The notes beneath the pieces are model-generated. The model searched no databases. It had not been told where the DNA came from and was given only the letters and a program-made list of their open reading frames with translations. This document shows, piece after piece, positions 8,801 through 19,209 of a stretch of DNA of 64,000 nucleotides; position 1 is the first letter of the stretch, and every line of letters starts with the position of its first letter. The position numbers and the translations under genes are program-made. This DNA is from Pontibacter cellulosilyticus. GTDB lineage: Bacteria > Bacteroidota > Bacteroidia > Cytophagales > Hymenobacteraceae. Location of the stretch: NCBI RefSeq assembly GCF_014306105.1, contig NZ_JACRVF010000001.1, positions 496,001 to 560,000 of the forward strand, in the 5' to 3' direction.

Positions 8801-9352
8801 TGTTTCTTCCAGCTTTTTGAGGGTTTGCTTTTTGCGCACCCTGAACTTGGAAATACCGGCTGCCTCCTCAAAAAGTAAACGGCGCGAGTTTTCCTTGTCA
8901 TTCAGGATCTCGTCCACCATTTTCAGTTCGATGATAGCATAGCTGTCGGAGCCGATACCCGTATCCAGGAAAAGCTCATTTATATCCTTCAGGCGGCAGG
9001 TAACCCCATTCAGCATGTACTCGCTGTCACCATTCCGGAAATACTTTCTGGTTACAGTAACCTGAGAGTACTCTGTTGGCAGAACGCCTCGGTTATTGTC
9101 GAAGGTGATGGATACCTCTGCCATTTGCGTGGGCTTACGGGTTTTGGAGCCGTTAAAGATCACGTTCTCCATTTTGTCGGATCGCAGGTTACGGGTTTTC
9201 TGCTCACCAAGCACCCAACGAATAGCATCCACAATGTTGGACTTGCCACAGCCATTCGGCCCGACAATACCTGTAATGCCATTGTCGAAGTTTATCACGA
9301 CACGGTCGCCAAAACTCTTGAATCCCTTAATTTCTAATCTTGATACTTGCAT
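5816..9352 (-). CDS. smc: Chromosome segregation protein SMC
   Basis: The 1,178-residue protein is a full-length SMC ATPase, which with ScpA/ScpB loads on DNA and extrudes loops to separate sister chromosomes. The N-terminal head has Walker A GPNGCGKSN (31-39). Two very long glutamine- and glutamate-rich coiled coils flank a hinge (about residues 510-640, with GFPEAIKFLSKS and LSLSGGSVGVFDGNRLG). The C-terminal head carries the ABC signature QLSGGEKTLTA and Walker B/D-loop CIFDEVDAPLDDANIDKF. The start MQVSRLEIKGFKSFGDR is the usual SMC N-terminus. A -7 element TACTTTTG lies at 9392-9385 on the minus strand. Many long antisense frames inside it are shadows of the coiled coil. Confidence 0.98.
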   Translation of the reverse strand: MQVSRLEIKGFKSFGDRVVINFDNGITGIVGPNGCGKSNIVDAIRWVLGEQKTRNLRSDKMENVIFNGSKTRKPTQMAEVSITFDNNRGVLPTEYSQVTVTRKYFRNGDSEYMLNGVTCRLKDINELFLDTGIGSDSYAIIELKMVDEILNDKENSRRLLFEEAAGISKFRVRKKQTLKKLEETDADLERVEDVLFEIGKNMKTLERQAKQAIKYFQLKEDYKKHSLEYARRNISQFQHTLERLQQDVQHETELKEGYVLAVTEAEDAIADQKEELNRTQQELAESQKTMQVQTAKLRQLENDIKLKAERSNFLKERMQQLRQQIGQDTANLEHTQQSILELRDELLEVQDKFAESEEQMAAVKEQLQEANEQKADLQEAHQAIVQQHKNKQNEVYQLSKSLEIGQVQIQNINQELERLQQQQLNADEDGRMLQEQLQEAQQVLEENTSELVRLQAHEETLAQQIETTEAGIEELKNQLVELNRTLDSRQNQYNLTKSLVENMEGFPEAIKFLSKSDSWAKPAPLLSDILVCEPEYKPLIESYLEQYMNYFVVDELQDAVDAVSLLKSENKGRANFIILSEIEELEPTATFSEGKLKAAYEVVSADKKYSSLMKYMLRNVFISDDDEEELYGSEYKTIILKDGSAIRKPLSLSGGSVGVFDGNRLGRKQNLEKLATEVAELQEQVDLMQSRINTQHQILQNHRNESKKEAIKQLEKDVAKMQQDLLTVRIKYEQYQQNLKNFDQKRDELHERLVELREQSMEVSPQAEADMQELKRLEQEISDFAVQLEQQQEQVAVISGSYNQENIQYHQLKNRFNSLQQEISYKQKSVETNQERIDNLKSELAKSEEETLESTAFIEENEAVVETMIEARREFGQQLEEIEKKYFSLRGELDEKEKTIRELQRKRQNSDELLMRMQQTMNDTKIKLVSIQERLAAEFNISTEEFTAAPPQTGELLPLTDDELNGHIASVKSALDKMGPVNAMAAEAYAEIEERNKFITEQRDDLLNAKNTLIDTINEIDTVAKEKFMESFEQIKDNFKNVFRSLFTEEDNCDLVVSDPKNPLESKIEIMAQPKGKRPLTINQLSGGEKTLTAISLLFAIYLLKPAPFCIFDEVDAPLDDANIDKFNNIIRKFSGESQFIVVTHNKRTMASTDVMYGITMIEAGISRVIPVDLRQIA

Positions 9353-9546
9353 TCGCGTTCGCGGAATCTCTTCTGTTCTAACTTCAAAAGTAAGGTAAAT
9401 TTCTCAATTAGCCGTTTTGTTTCATCAACTTCATGAACAAAATACAGTGCTTTTTAAATGTTGGTACTTTCAGTAACTAACCTTGTGGCTCGGTTTTTTA
9501 TTCCATCGTAAAACTCTATATTTGGTAAAGCTAGCAACCCAGCGCT

Positions 9547-10068
9547 ATGGATGATTTTAAGATTATACTTTATATACTTGCCGCTGTGGCATATTTTCTA
9601 TTTATGCAGTGGCGGAAGGCGTTTAACACTCCTGGAGATGAGCAGGATGAGGTAGAACCAAGGCCTCAGCAGCAAAGGCGAGTGCAACCGCAGCAACCAC
9701 AAAGGCCTGTTACCTCTTTTGAGGATATCCTGCGCGAGTTACAGCCAAAAGCAGAGAAGGGCAGGGCTGAGTTAGAGACTGTTAAAGAAAAAGCTAAAGA
9801 AGTTATGGCCCCTGTAGTGAGGGATGAAGATGTTGTTCCCAAGTATAAAAGCTATGAGCAACCCGCGCCTAAAGTATTATCCTGGGAAAAAGCAGCTGAG
9901 GCCCTGGAAGCAAAGAAAAGGTCTAAGCAAAGAAGACAGCCTCTTTTTGAAGCCTATGCGCAGGATAAAGAAGTAACTAAGAGCCGCTACGCTGCCATGC
10001 TGCAGAACCCGGCCACTGTACGCGATGCTGTTATCTTAAGTGAGATATTTAACCGGAAGTATAGCTAG
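9547..10068 (+). CDS. Conserved single-pass membrane protein of Bacteroidota
   Basis: The 173-residue protein starts with a short membrane helix (IILYILAAVAYFLFMQW, about residues 6-22). Then come a glutamine/proline/arginine-rich linker and a charged middle. The C-terminal segment YAAMLQNPATVRDAVILSEI, ending IFNRKYS, resembles a short motif I associate with many Bacteroidota hypothetical proteins. The orientation is probably N-out/C-in. No function is known to me. The -7 element TATATTTG (9517-9524) is 22 bases before the start. Its last 20 bases overlap the 3' end of the convergent glycosyltransferase gene. Confidence 0.7.
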   Translation: MDDFKIILYILAAVAYFLFMQWRKAFNTPGDEQDEVEPRPQQQRRVQPQQPQRPVTSFEDILRELQPKAEKGRAELETVKEKAKEVMAPVVRDEDVVPKYKSYEQPAPKVLSWEKAAEALEAKKRSKQRRQPLFEAYAQDKEVTKSRYAAMLQNPATVRDAVILSEIFNRKYS

Positions 10069-11146
10069 TCTCTTCTAGAAGCTGCTTTTTCTTATTTACT
10101 GTTAAAATATCTACCAGCATATCTGTTGACTGCTGCCATGAGAAGTTTTCTTCAATATAGTACTTGCCTCTATAGGCCATTTCAATGCGTTTCTTTTCAT
10201 TTTCAATTAGCTCGGAAATAGCTTCAACTATCTCGTCCACACTTTTGGGCTGAATCATCAATGCTGTTTCTCCGTGCCTAGCAAATTCACGGTGGCCGCC
10301 AATATCGGTGCATACCAAGCTGCAACTACACAACATGGCTTCGTTACAGGTAAGGCCCCATCCTTCGTTCAGACTAGGAGATAAGAATATACTGTTCCTG
10401 TTATAGATATCGCGCAGATTTTTGGGGTTACGGTTGTAAACTACCCATTCCGGAAAGTTTTTTGGTTTTTTTGGAACACTTATCAGGTCTACAGTCAGTT
10501 CAGGGTATAATTCTTTGAGCTTGGTTAAAGCCGCTATACCGTAAACAGATCCTTTCAGTTCCTGCTCAGAATACATCATGCACACACTTGCCGGCTTCCG
10601 TTGCTCGGGCAAAGTGGTGGTGTAGAAATTACTACGATCTACAGCATTTGGAATAACAGTAGGCAATACACCAGAGATGTCGCCAACCAGTTTCTGAAGA
10701 TATTCGGAAATGGTAATATGCTGCATCGGTAGTTTATATGATGCATGAACCAAGTCTTCATGGCCATCCCATACTTCATAACCCTGAATCAAGTTTACTT
10801 TTCTGCCTTTTGATATGCTTAATTCGTTAACATCATAAGCTGTAGACCACCAGGTGGAGATGGTAAAATCAGCATTGGGAATGTACTTATCCTTTATTTC
10901 AGGAACAATTCTGCTCTTAACGTTTTTGTTAAACTTAAACCACTTTGGATATGCTGCACCTTTTAATGCAAACTGCAGCTTCTTATACCACAGTGGGCTT
11001 TTCATGTGCTTATGCCGCTGCTTTATACCATGGATAATAGTGACCTCGTGCCCTCTGGATGCCAATTGGTTAGCGTACTCGTACATTACTTTTGTGCCAC
11101 CACTGGGTTTAGTTGCCGGCGAAGGGAGGATAAAGTTAAATTTCAT
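10049..11146 (-). CDS. Glycosyltransferase family 4 (GT-B) protein
   Basis: The 365-residue protein has the two-domain GT-B plan. The N-terminal Rossmann half contains PSGGTKVMYEYANQLASRGHEVTI, here PATKPSGGTKVMYEYA and RGHEVTIIHG. The C-terminal half contains FLSPSLNEGWGLTCNEAM and LVCTDIGGHREFARHGETAL, the EX7E-like donor site of GT4 enzymes. It probably transfers a sugar from a nucleotide donor to a cell-surface glycan, but donor and acceptor are unknown. It is not in a visible polysaccharide cluster. The 3' end overlaps the preceding plus-strand gene by 20 bases. Confidence 0.88.
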   Translation of the reverse strand: MKFNFILPSPATKPSGGTKVMYEYANQLASRGHEVTIIHGIKQRHKHMKSPLWYKKLQFALKGAAYPKWFKFNKNVKSRIVPEIKDKYIPNADFTISTWWSTAYDVNELSISKGRKVNLIQGYEVWDGHEDLVHASYKLPMQHITISEYLQKLVGDISGVLPTVIPNAVDRSNFYTTTLPEQRKPASVCMMYSEQELKGSVYGIAALTKLKELYPELTVDLISVPKKPKNFPEWVVYNRNPKNLRDIYNRNSIFLSPSLNEGWGLTCNEAMLCSCSLVCTDIGGHREFARHGETALMIQPKSVDEIVEAISELIENEKKRIEMAYRGKYYIEENFSWQQSTDMLVDILTVNKKKQLLEETSYTSG

Positions 11147-11343
11147 ACTACAGAAAGTAGGCAGCTATCCTTTTCTCAGTTTCTCTAAGAAAGGGGATAT
11201 AAATGTTAGACTAAATAAAGGTTTTGCAGTTTGTTCTGTAGCTTGATTTCGGGTAGAGGCAGTTTGTCACGAAAGCTGAAAGATACAGCTAAAATAACTT
11301 ATCAGTTAGTTATCAAGGCCAACATTATTAAAGGTGTAATAGT

Positions 11344-12039
11344 TTACTGCAGTCCATCGCCATGTGTGAGGGCATAGGTGATAATATTGGCACCCATTCG
11401 TAATGCCTGCTGGCGCACATGCTCCGGGTCATTGTGTACTTCCCGGTCTTCCCAGCCATTGCCAAGATCAGTTTCATAAGTATAAAAGCAAACCAATCTT
11501 CCTTTGTGTATGATTCCGAAGCCCTGTGGAGGCTTATTGTCGTGTTCGTGAATCTTTGGCAAGCCGCCGGTAAAATTGAACTTTTGGCTATAGATGGGAT
11601 GATCGAAAGGCAATTCTACAAATTCATACTCCGGAAATACTTTTTTCATCTCATTGCGGATATACTTGTCCAGACCATAGTTATCATCGATGTGCAGGAA
11701 GCCGCCGCTTAAGAGATAGTTGCGCAGGTTCAGAGCCTCTGCATCGGAAAACACTACATTACCATGGCCAGTCATGTGCACAAAAGGATAGCTCAAGATT
11801 TCAGGACTGCCTACTTCCACCACAGCCTCATCGGGGGCTATGTTCATGTTCAGGTTCTGATTACAGAAGCGGATCAGATTAGGCAGGGAAGTTTTGTTAG
11901 CATACCAGTCACCTCCGCCATTATACTTCAGTTTAGCTATTCTGAAGCTATAGCTCTGTGCCATACTTGCAGTACAGACTATAAAAATAAGTATGAAAGC
12001 AAGAGTGTAATTTTTGAGCATTTGGCGGCTGATTCTCAT
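11344..12039 (-). CDS. DUF4159 domain-containing exported protein
   Basis: The 231-residue protein begins with a signal peptide (core LAFILIFIVCTASMAQS). The translation start may be Met7 (MLKNYTLAF) rather than Met1, because Met7 gives a more usual peptide. The mature part holds FRIAKLKYNGGGDWYANK, YPFVHMTGHGNVVFSD, LLSGGFLHIDDNYGLD and ELPFDHPIYS, the DUF4159 pattern, which resembles a glutamine-amidotransferase-like flavodoxin fold. The function is unknown. It follows rsmE on the same strand, 12 bases downstream, so the two are likely co-transcribed. Confidence 0.88.
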   Translation of the reverse strand: MRISRQMLKNYTLAFILIFIVCTASMAQSYSFRIAKLKYNGGGDWYANKTSLPNLIRFCNQNLNMNIAPDEAVVEVGSPEILSYPFVHMTGHGNVVFSDAEALNLRNYLLSGGFLHIDDNYGLDKYIRNEMKKVFPEYEFVELPFDHPIYSQKFNFTGGLPKIHEHDNKPPQGFGIIHKGRLVCFYTYETDLGNGWEDREVHNDPEHVRQQALRMGANIITYALTHGDGLQ

Positions 12040-12051
12040 GTTGTATATTAG

Positions 12052-12768
12052 TTATAACGGAGCATAAATGTCGTGTAGTACATTTAACGTATGGCAGGCC
12101 ACCAAGGCTGCCGTTTCTGTGCGAAGCCTGCTTTTACCTAAGGTAATCGGTCGAATACCAGCAGCGTATGCTGCGGCTATTTCCTGGGCAGAGAAATCAC
12201 CCTCCGGGCCAATCAGTACACAATGCTGCTCTCCGAACTTGTAATGATCTTTTATACTTTTGGTGGCATCATCTTCTAAGTGTGCAATAAACGTAGCCTC
12301 CGGCCTTGATTTCTGTATGAACTTATTAAAAGGCACAAGATCATTTAGCAGGGGCAGGTATCCTTTCTGAGACTGTTTCATGGCGCTTACGGCAATCTTC
12401 TCAAGCCTATCCAGGCGCAGCTGCCGCCGTTCTGAGTGTTCGCACAGTAGAAAAGTTATCTCGCTTACTCCAATTTCAACAGCTTTCTCTACAAACCATT
12501 CCATCCGGTCCATGTTTTTGGTAGGAGCTACTGCAATGTGCGTAAAGTAGGGGAGCTTGCCATACTCTATTTGCTTGTCGATAATCTGAAGTTTACACTT
12601 CTTATTGTTCGCATCCTGAATAATAGCAGTATAGAGTCCGCCTACGCCATCAACAAGGTAAACAGTGTCGCCATGGTGCAGGCGCAGCACACGGGTGCAA
12701 TGTTTCGATTCCTCTTCAGGAAGCGTGTAAAAATCAGCTGTTATATCTGGTGTGTAAAATAGATGCAC
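12052..12768 (-). CDS. rsmE: 16S rRNA (uracil1498-N3)-methyltransferase RsmE
   Basis: The 238-residue protein methylates U1498 in the decoding centre of 16S rRNA. The N-terminal PUA-like part has ESKHCTRVLRLHHGD. The C-terminal SPOUT knot has VLIGPEGDFSAQEI and TLGKSRLRTETAAL, both diagnostic of RsmE. Length is typical. The start ATG at 12768 (MHLFYTPDI) is the usual beginning. The DUF4159 gene lies directly downstream. Confidence 0.95.
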   Translation of the reverse strand: MHLFYTPDITADFYTLPEEESKHCTRVLRLHHGDTVYLVDGVGGLYTAIIQDANNKKCKLQIIDKQIEYGKLPYFTHIAVAPTKNMDRMEWFVEKAVEIGVSEITFLLCEHSERRQLRLDRLEKIAVSAMKQSQKGYLPLLNDLVPFNKFIQKSRPEATFIAHLEDDATKSIKDHYKFGEQHCVLIGPEGDFSAQEIAAAYAAGIRPITLGKSRLRTETAALVACHTLNVLHDIYAPL

Positions 12769-12906
12769 TTCAATTAATTGTTGCTTGGTTGAATGCTAAA
12801 GAGTTGTGCTGCATATAAGTATAAATCCTGTATCATAGCGTAATGTTTACAACACAGCCAGCTTTTTAAATATACGAAAGTATAGTGGCACTTGGTAATT
12901 GTTAAA

Positions 12907-12943
12907 GAAAAAGCCTCTCTGCACCAGGCAAAGAGGCTTTTTC
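12907..12943 (-). terminator. Intrinsic terminator after pckA
   Basis: GAAAAAGCCTCT and AGAGGCTTTTTC form a 12-bp stem around a 13-base loop, immediately downstream of the pckA stop codon on the minus strand. The T run is on the correct side. Confidence 0.85.
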
Positions 12944-12961
12944 TTTTATTAGTATTTCAGC

Positions 12962-14572
12962 TTATGCTGTTACTTCTACATTTGGAGCTCCGGCAAGGAT
13001 TTCGTCGTTTGCGTAGTCGGCATACTTCTGGAAGTTCTTCACAAATTTAGAAGCCAGGTCAGTTGCTTTCGCGTCGTACTCCTCTTTGTTAGCCCATGTG
13101 TTGCGTGGGTTAAGAATCTCATCCGGTACGTTAGGGCAAGAGTTTGGCATCTCTACACCAAATATTGGATGCTTGGTAAATTTAACGTCGTTCAGTTCAC
13201 CATTAAGAGCTGCAGTGATCATGGCACGGGTATATGGCAACTTCATACGAGAGCCAACTCCGTAAGGACCACCTGTCCAGCCTGTGTTTACCAACCACAC
13301 GTTCACATTGTTCTCTTCCATCTTTTTGCCAAGCATTTCGGCATACTTTGTAGGGTGCAATGGTAAGAAAGCAGCGCCAAAGCAAGCTGAAAATGTAGTT
13401 TGAGGTTCTGTTACACCTACTTCAGTACCGGCAACTTTGGCAGTATAACCAGAAATGAAGTGGTACATAGCCTGGCTCGAATTCAGCTTTGAGATTGGAG
13501 GCAATACACCAAATGCATCAGCAGTCAGGAAGAAGATGTTCTTTGGAACGTCTGCTCTTGAAGGCTCAACAGCATTGTCGATGTGGTAAATAGGATAGGC
13601 TGTACGCGTATTTTCAGTAACTGAGTTATTTGTATAATCTACAGTGCGGGTGCCATCAATAAAGCGTGTATTCTCTACAATAGAACCAAACTTAATTGCA
13701 TCCCAGATCTGTGGCTCTTTTTCGTGTGTCAGGTCAATTACTTTTGCGTAGCAACCGCCTTCAAAGTTGAATATGCTGTCTTCAGTCCAGCCGTGCTCAT
13801 CATCACCGATTAGGCCGCGGTTAGGGTCTGCAGAAAGAGTGGTTTTACCTGTGCCTGACAGGCCAAAGAAAATAGCTGTATCGCTATCTTTTCCTACGTT
13901 GGCAGAGCAGTGCATAGATAAAGTGTTGCGCTCTTGTGGTAGGATGTAATTAAGTACACCAAAGATGCCTTTTTTCATCTCACCGGCATAGCCCGTGCCA
14001 CCGATCAGGATCATGTTCTTAGTGAAATTGATGATCGCAAAGTTAGACTGGCGAGTTCCGTCTACCTCTGGATCTGCCTCAAACTCAGGTGCACAGATAA
14101 TAGTGAATTCTGGTTTGTGGTTGTCTATCTCTTCGTGAGAAAGGCGCAGGAACATGTTGTTGCAGAATAGGTTCTGCCATGCCTGTGTATTTACAATACG
14201 AAGGTTAAGGCGGTAGTCAGGGTGTGCTCCAGCATATGCATCGCGTACGTACAGCTTACGGTCTTTCAGGAACTCAACCATTTTAGCCTGTAACTGATCG
14301 AATTTCTCAGGGTCGAAAGCGATGTTGATGTCGCCCCACCACACTGTGTCTTCTGTTTTAGCATCCTTAACCACAAAGCGGTCTTTAGGAGAACGGCCGG
14401 TAAATTTACCTGTGTCGCACATTAAAGCACCGTTATCAGTAAGCACGCCTTCGCCGTTCTTGATAGCTTCTTCCACTAACTCGGCAGGAGTAAGGTTCCA
14501 AAGCACCTCTTTTGCCTCCTTAATCCCTAGATTTTCAAGACCAGCCTTAGACTTATATCCAGTTTCTTTCAT
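12962..14572 (-). CDS. pckA: Phosphoenolpyruvate carboxykinase (ATP)
   Basis: The 536-residue enzyme converts oxaloacetate plus ATP to phosphoenolpyruvate, CO2 and ADP, the first committed step of gluconeogenesis. The ATP-type signature is clear: the P-loop GLSGTGKTTLSADPNR, then LIGDDEHGW, FNFEGGCYAK and the substrate motif TGRSPKDRFVV. Length matches the family. Codon choice is that of a well-expressed gene, and no AAGTATA/TATACTT site occurs in its 1.6 kb. A TACTTTTG element lies upstream (14630-14623, minus strand), but the nearest TTG is only 15 bases away. Confidence 0.97.
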   Translation of the reverse strand: MKETGYKSKAGLENLGIKEAKEVLWNLTPAELVEEAIKNGEGVLTDNGALMCDTGKFTGRSPKDRFVVKDAKTEDTVWWGDINIAFDPEKFDQLQAKMVEFLKDRKLYVRDAYAGAHPDYRLNLRIVNTQAWQNLFCNNMFLRLSHEEIDNHKPEFTIICAPEFEADPEVDGTRQSNFAIINFTKNMILIGGTGYAGEMKKGIFGVLNYILPQERNTLSMHCSANVGKDSDTAIFFGLSGTGKTTLSADPNRGLIGDDEHGWTEDSIFNFEGGCYAKVIDLTHEKEPQIWDAIKFGSIVENTRFIDGTRTVDYTNNSVTENTRTAYPIYHIDNAVEPSRADVPKNIFFLTADAFGVLPPISKLNSSQAMYHFISGYTAKVAGTEVGVTEPQTTFSACFGAAFLPLHPTKYAEMLGKKMEENNVNVWLVNTGWTGGPYGVGSRMKLPYTRAMITAALNGELNDVKFTKHPIFGVEMPNSCPNVPDEILNPRNTWANKEEYDAKATDLASKFVKNFQKYADYANDEILAGAPNVEVTA

Positions 14573-14709
14573 TTGATTATTTGGGGTTTTGATTTTAAAC
14601 GGTTTTGTTCACAACTACAGTACAAAAGTATAAAAAAATGTTTATCAAAATATTGTGTTATGCAAATATTGCGCAACCTTGCACTTAGTGTTATGGCAAA
14701 CACAAATTA

Positions 14710-14741
14710 TTTGCCGATATGCATTTAAACTAATATATTTA
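14710..14741 (+). promoter_or_regulatory. Promoter of the POT transporter gene
   Basis: TTTG (14710-14713), 20 bases, then TATATTTA (14734-14741), one base from TAnnTTTG. The predicted transcript has a leader of about 60 bases before the ATG at 14808. Confidence 0.55.
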
Positions 14742-14807
14742 CCTTCAGTGTTTGCTTATTTATTCATTTTCTAACCTAAAAAGAAACATTCAACTAATTA
14801 ACTTTCT

Positions 14808-16226
14808 ATGTCTGTTAACCAACAACACGCTGCAAGTGCTGCGGTGAAAGAAGAAAATCTAAAGCATCCGAAAGGGCTGTACCTGTTATTCTTTACAGAG
14901 TTATGGGAACGTTTCAGCTATTACGGTATGCGCGGCCTCTTAATGCTTTACCTCACAAAAACTGCTCTTGAAGGCGGTTTGGGTTATAGTGTTGCCGATG
15001 CAGCCTTAATATATGGATACTTTACCGGCTTCGTTTATTTTACGCCTATTATAGGTGGTTGGTTGGCCGATAAATACCTTGGGCACCGCCGTGCAATATT
15101 AATAGGTGGTGTGCTGATGGCGCTTGGCCAGTTCAGCTTATTCTCTACACCGTATATGGGTGTTGAAATGACCTATCTCGGACTGTTACTGTTAATCATC
15201 GGTAATGGTTTCTTCAAACCGAATATTTCTTCAATAGTTGGTAACCTTTACGCGCAAGGTGATCCGCGTCGCGACTCTGCTTTCACAATTTTCTATATGG
15301 GTATCAACATCGGTGCTTTCCTGGCGCCACTTGTTTGCGGTTACCTTGCAGAAGATTACTTTGCGACTAAAGCAGTTGTTGATGGCGTAGAGCGTGTAAC
15401 GAACTATGGTTTCCAGTATGGTTTCTTAGCGGCAGGTATAGGTATGGTTATTGGACAGATTGTGTTTAACACACTTGGGCCACGCTTATTGGGTGATATT
15501 GGTTTAAGACCTGTTAAGGAGGAAACTGACGCTGAGACTGGTGAACCAGTTAAAAAAGCAAAACTTACTAAGGAAGAGATTGATCGCGTATCGGTAATCT
15601 TTATCATTTCTGTATTTGTAATCTTCTTCTGGGCTGGTTTCGAGCAGGCAGGTAGCTCCCTTACAGTTTATACTGACAGGTACATCGACCGTGAGGTATT
15701 CGGCTTCCTTATCCCTACTTCATGGTTCCAGTCAGTTAACCCACTATTTATTGTAATGTTTGCGCCGCTTACTGCGCAGCTTTGGTTATACCTTGCCAAG
15801 CGTGGTAAGGACCTTAGCATCCCAACTAAAATGGGTCTGGGTATGATCTTGCTAGGTGTTGGTTTCTTCTTCATGGTAGGTGCCGTAATGGAACGTGGCG
15901 GTGTTGAAGATGATACTATCAAAGCTAGCCTTGCCTGGTTAATTGCCACATATTTCTTCCACACGATCGGTGAGCTTTGCTTATCTCCAATCGGCCTTTC
16001 AATGGTAACACGCCTTGCGCCGGTAACTTTGGTATCGATGTTGATGGGTGTTTGGTTCCTGGCGCCGTTCGTGGCCCAGATCGCAGGTGGTTACATTGCC
16101 TCTTATGTAGAGGAACTAGGTGCCTTAACCATTTTCTCTGCCATTGGTGGATTTGTGATACTGGCAGGCCTAATACTGGTAATGCTCACCCGCAAGCTGA
16201 TGTACATGATGCACGGCCGCGGCTAA
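14808..16226 (+). CDS. POT/PTR family proton-coupled peptide transporter
   Basis: The 472-residue inner-membrane protein imports di- and tripeptides with protons. The first helix bears the family signature ELWERFSYYGMRGLL (ExxER). Then come GGWLADKYLGHRRAILIGG, the PTR2 motif GNGFFKPNISSIVGNLY and FTIFYMGINIGAFLAPLVCG. About twelve or more hydrophobic segments are visible. The loop KEETDAETGEPVKKAKLTKE near residue 240 is a cytoplasmic linker. No heptamer site occurs in this gene. It stands alone between its own promoter and a strong terminator. Confidence 0.94.
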   Translation: MSVNQQHAASAAVKEENLKHPKGLYLLFFTELWERFSYYGMRGLLMLYLTKTALEGGLGYSVADAALIYGYFTGFVYFTPIIGGWLADKYLGHRRAILIGGVLMALGQFSLFSTPYMGVEMTYLGLLLLIIGNGFFKPNISSIVGNLYAQGDPRRDSAFTIFYMGINIGAFLAPLVCGYLAEDYFATKAVVDGVERVTNYGFQYGFLAAGIGMVIGQIVFNTLGPRLLGDIGLRPVKEETDAETGEPVKKAKLTKEEIDRVSVIFIISVFVIFFWAGFEQAGSSLTVYTDRYIDREVFGFLIPTSWFQSVNPLFIVMFAPLTAQLWLYLAKRGKDLSIPTKMGLGMILLGVGFFFMVGAVMERGGVEDDTIKASLAWLIATYFFHTIGELCLSPIGLSMVTRLAPVTLVSMLMGVWFLAPFVAQIAGGYIASYVEELGALTIFSAIGGFVILAGLILVMLTRKLMYMMHGRG

Positions 16227-16243
16227 AAATAATTTTTTAAAGG

Positions 16244-16272
16244 AAGCCCCCGATTTTCTGAATCGGGGGCTT
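16244..16272 (+). terminator. Intrinsic terminator after the POT gene
   Basis: AAGCCCCCGATT and AATCGGGGGCTT form a perfect 12-bp stem with a 5-base loop, followed by a run of T. Confidence 0.92.
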
Positions 16273-16386
16273 TTTTTATTTATAATATTTTATAGATTTG
16301 CAGCTCTGTTTCTCCGCCTATACAACTATGATTAAACTAGTTAGCACTTAATCATTTTGCCTATTTTATAATTTTACTCATTACCC

Positions 16387-16998
16387 ATGTTTACTTTTCC
16401 TCGGAAGTATGGTCGTGTTTTGGCTATACTTTCACTATGTGCCTCTGTGGCATCCTGTCAAACTATGTCAGAAGCCACAGATGTGGCGGAGCATATTGCA
16501 TTGCCAGAGCCTACATCTGTTGTTTATACAATAAAAAAAGGGTCTCATGCATCTACCAACAGTTCCTTTAAAACAGTTAAAGCCCAAAAGTTACGTTTTG
16601 AGGTAACATTTGACAGCACCGCGATTTATACTTCCATTAAACCAGAGAACCAGTTTGATATCAATAAGCTTTATGGCCTATCTGACTGCAGTTCACATCA
16701 TCAGGTGAACAGTGCCCGTATTGGTTGGCGCTGGAGCAACAACCAGTTGGAATTGCATGCTTATACTTACAAAGGAGGAAGCCGCAAGTCTGAATTTATA
16801 ACAAGTATAACACTGGGTAAACCAGCCTTTTGCGAATTAAACCTTGATGAAGGGAAGTATAAGTTTAGTGTAGATGGCAAACAAGTAGAGTTACCAAGAG
16901 GCTGCAGTGGCTCTACAGATGCTTATCAGTTATACCCATACTTTGGTGGCGATGAGGTTGCCCCGCATGACATTACTATTAGGATCAGAAACCTATAG
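16387..16998 (+). CDS. Putative lipoprotein of unknown function
   Basis: The 203-residue protein has a basic start, a hydrophobic stretch (VLAILSLCASVASC) and a cysteine at about residue 24 in VASCQ, a plausible lipobox. The mature part is soluble and strand-rich (LRFEVTFDSTAIYTS, INKLYGLSDCSSHH, ARIGWRWSNNQLELHAYTY, KYKFSVDGKQVELP), and I do not recognise a family. It may be a small carbohydrate-binding-like or jelly-roll domain (inference). TAGATTTG at 16293-16300 could be its -7 element. It carries five AAGTATA/TATACTT heptamers in 612 bases, one of the densest genes in the window. Confidence 0.6.
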   Translation: MFTFPRKYGRVLAILSLCASVASCQTMSEATDVAEHIALPEPTSVVYTIKKGSHASTNSSFKTVKAQKLRFEVTFDSTAIYTSIKPENQFDINKLYGLSDCSSHHQVNSARIGWRWSNNQLELHAYTYKGGSRKSEFITSITLGKPAFCELNLDEGKYKFSVDGKQVELPRGCSGSTDAYQLYPYFGGDEVAPHDITIRIRNL

Positions 16999-17020
16999 TG
17001 TATAAAGCGCTTAAAAGCAA

Positions 17021-17054
17021 AAAAGCCCCTGCATCATCAGATACAGGGGCTTTT
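17021..17054. terminator. Bidirectional terminator between lipoprotein gene and groEL
   Basis: AAAAGCCCCTG and CAGGGGCTTTT form an 11-bp stem with a 12-base loop. A and T runs on either side suit both convergent transcripts. Confidence 0.88.
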
Positions 17055-17084
17055 CTATTTATTGTTATGCTAATGCATGTCTGA

Positions 17085-18749
<1,665 letters not shown>

Positions 18750-18764
18750 TTAAAATGGATTGAA

Positions 18765-19055
18765 TTAAAGTACTGCCAGAATATCTGACTCACGCATGAT
18801 CAGGTAGTCGCTACCGTCTACAGAAATCTCTGTACCTGCGTATTTGCCATACAACACCTGGTCGCCAACTTTTACCTGCGGCTTCATTAAAGAACCTTGG
18901 TCAGATACTTTACCTTCGCCAACGGCTACTACCTCACCACGCTGCGGCTTCTCTTTAGCAGTATCAGGAATGATGATACCAGACTTTGTTTTTTCTTCTG
19001 CTGCAGCAGGAGCAACAATTACTCTGTCTGCTAATGGTTTAATGCTGATTGACAT
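18765..19055 (-). CDS. groES: Co-chaperonin GroES (10 kDa)
   Basis: The 96-residue protein is the seven-subunit lid of GroEL. It opens with [38 protein letters not shown] sequence (seen here as [10 protein letters not shown] and [14 protein letters not shown]). The mobile loop and the roof strand [14 protein letters not shown] follow. The operon order is groES-groEL. No CIRCE operator is visible upstream. A 12-bp inverted repeat sits at 19156-19209. Confidence 0.98.
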   Translation of the reverse strand: MSISIKPLADRVIVAPAAAEEKTKSGIIIPDTAKEKPQRGEVVAVGEGKVSDQGSLMKPQVKVGDQVLYGKYAGTEISVDGSDYLIMRESDILAVL

Positions 19056-19155
19056 AGTTTGTTATGTTATTTTAGTTTTATGGTTTATAGTTTAAAAATA
19101 TAACCGATGGAGTATTATCATTTCCTGTGCCAATGCTTTAATTCTGACATTTATG

Positions 19156-19209
19156 GCCAAATTTTCAGCTATTAACGCTGCCAACCCTGACAGGTTTTGA
19201 AAATTTGGC
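19156..19209. repeat. 12-bp inverted repeat upstream of groES
   Basis: GCCAAATTTTCA (19156-19167) and TGAAAATTTGGC (19198-19209) are perfect inverted copies separated by 30 bases. They lie in the 260-base spacer between secG and groES. CTGACA occurs three times in the same spacer. This could be a regulatory site for the groESL operon or a transcript hairpin. Confidence 0.55.

Noticed and set aside
19119..19133. Possible sigma54 promoter (TGGCAC) before groES
   Set aside because: The -12 part is ATGA rather than TTGC, so only half of the signal is present.
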